13,429 nucleotides of DNA from an uncultured Eubacteriales bacterium (GTDB lineage Bacteria > Bacillota > Clostridia > Oscillospirales > CAG-382), in NCBI GenBank assembly GCA_900554405.1, contig USHI01000019.1, positions 1 to 13,429 of the forward strand, in the 5' to 3' direction. The stretch's first letter is position 1, and every line of letters begins with the position of its first letter. Shown here in pieces: positions 13,024-13,429 of this stretch. The translations under genes were made by a program, and so were the position numbers. The notes below the pieces were generated by a model. That model had not been told where the DNA came from. It saw only the letters and a program-made list of their open reading frames with translations, and did no database searches.

Positions 13024-13429
13024 ATGAAAAGAGCATTGATAGCGATGAGCGGCGGTGTCGATTCGAGTGTCGCCGCGCTGCTCACACAAAGGCAGGGCTA
13101 CGAATGTATCGGCGCCACGATGAAGCTTTACGAGAACGAAACGGCAGGCATTTCCCGCGGGAAGACCTGCTGCTCGCTCGATGATGTCGAGGATGCGCGC
13201 AGTGTGGCTTACCGGCTCGGTATGAAATTCTATGTGTTCAACTTCAAGGACGAATTCAGGGAAAATGTCATCGACCGGTTCGTGAACAGCTATCTTGAAG
13301 GGCTCACCCCCAACCCATGCATAGACTGCAACCGATTCATGAAGTTCGGCAGCCTTTTCGGGCGGGCGGAAATACTCGGCTGCGATCACATTGTCACCGG
13401 GCATTACGCGCGCATAACCGAAAGCGGCG
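13024..13429 (+). CDS. mnmA: tRNA 2-thiouridine synthase MnmA (partial, 5' part)
   Basis: MnmA adds sulfur to U34 of the tRNAs for Lys, Glu and Gln, using ATP to activate the uridine. Only the first 135 codons are present; the gene runs off the right edge. SGGVDSS (9-15) is the PP-loop ATP site. TCCSLDDVEDAR (48-59) is typical of Firmicutes MnmA, and LEGLTPNPCIDCNRFMKFG (91-109) contains the catalytic cysteine, C102. Position 99 is also Cys, making a C-x2-C pair where the E. coli enzyme has Asp at 99. The second catalytic cysteine lies beyond the window. The start is ATG with GGGAGG nine bases upstream. It appears to be the third gene of the operon beginning at 10471. Confidence 0.95.
   Translation, partial: MKRALIAMSGGVDSSVAALLTQRQGYECIGATMKLYENETAGISRGKTCCSLDDVEDARSVAYRLGMKFYVFNFKDEFRENVIDRFVNSYLEGLTPNPCIDCNRFMKFGSLFGRAEILGCDHIVTGHYARITESG

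Noticed and set aside
11463..13085. Minus-strand open frame of about 540 codons opposite the FAD gene and mnmA start
   Set aside because: It spans two unrelated plus-strand genes and their gap, with no motifs of its own.
1..13429. Search for CRISPR arrays, insertion sequences, tRNA and rRNA genes
   Set aside because: No regularly spaced repeats, transposase motifs, terminal inverted repeats or cloverleaf-like sequences were seen.

Overview
The window looks like chromosomal DNA from a gut-type, Gram-positive member of the Clostridia, most likely an uncultured Oscillospirales/Ruminococcaceae relative. The signs are strong GGAGG-type Shine-Dalgarno sites, a few GTG starts, perfect or near-perfect sigma-A type promoters, a lipoprotein-anchored peptide-binding protein, a dockerin-tagged secreted esterase and a Firmicutes-style MnmA. 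The assignment to this group is inference from gene content; there is no marker gene to confirm it.

Region 1 (1-376) is a convergent gene junction. Two terminator-like hairpins face the plus strand, two face the minus strand, and the last codons of an unidentified plus-strand gene may lie at the extreme left edge. Region 2 (377-8730, minus strand) is one operon in the order oppA-oppB-oppC-oppD-oppF-small membrane protein. It is driven by a consensus TTGACA-N17-TATAAT promoter at 8701-8729. Genes are tightly packed: 14-18 bp gaps, a 41-bp overlap and an ATGA overlap. The one wide gap, between oppA and oppB, holds two strong hairpins.

This operon is the most remarkable part of the window, because three of the five Opp subunits depart from the usual architecture. 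OppC carries an RCC1-like beta-propeller of about seven repeats in its first extracytoplasmic loop. OppF carries a coiled-coil insertion of about 175 residues between Walker A and the Q-loop. OppA is 750 residues long, with an extra N-terminal region that looks like the segment normally found at the C-terminus of this family. Together they suggest an elaborated oligopeptide importer with a large extracellular platform beside the binding-protein docking site and a cytoplasmic arm on one ATPase. Its function cannot be read from the sequence.

Region 3 (8730-9286) has no convincing gene. It contains a second good minus-strand promoter with a perfect dyad between its -35 and -10 boxes, repeats of GGTGCA near the opp promoter, and several terminator-like hairpins. 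Region 4 (9287-10309, minus strand) encodes a secreted SGNH/GDSL hydrolase with a C-terminal dockerin. It is followed by a 29-residue membrane peptide ending in four cysteines, then a terminator. Region 5 (10310-10470) is a divergent promoter region. Region 6 (10471 to the right edge, plus strand) is a three-gene operon: a DUF4434-like TIM-barrel protein, an FAD-dependent oxidoreductase of the COG2509 type coupled to it by a GTGA overlap, and the start of mnmA (tRNA U34 2-thiolase), cut by the window edge.
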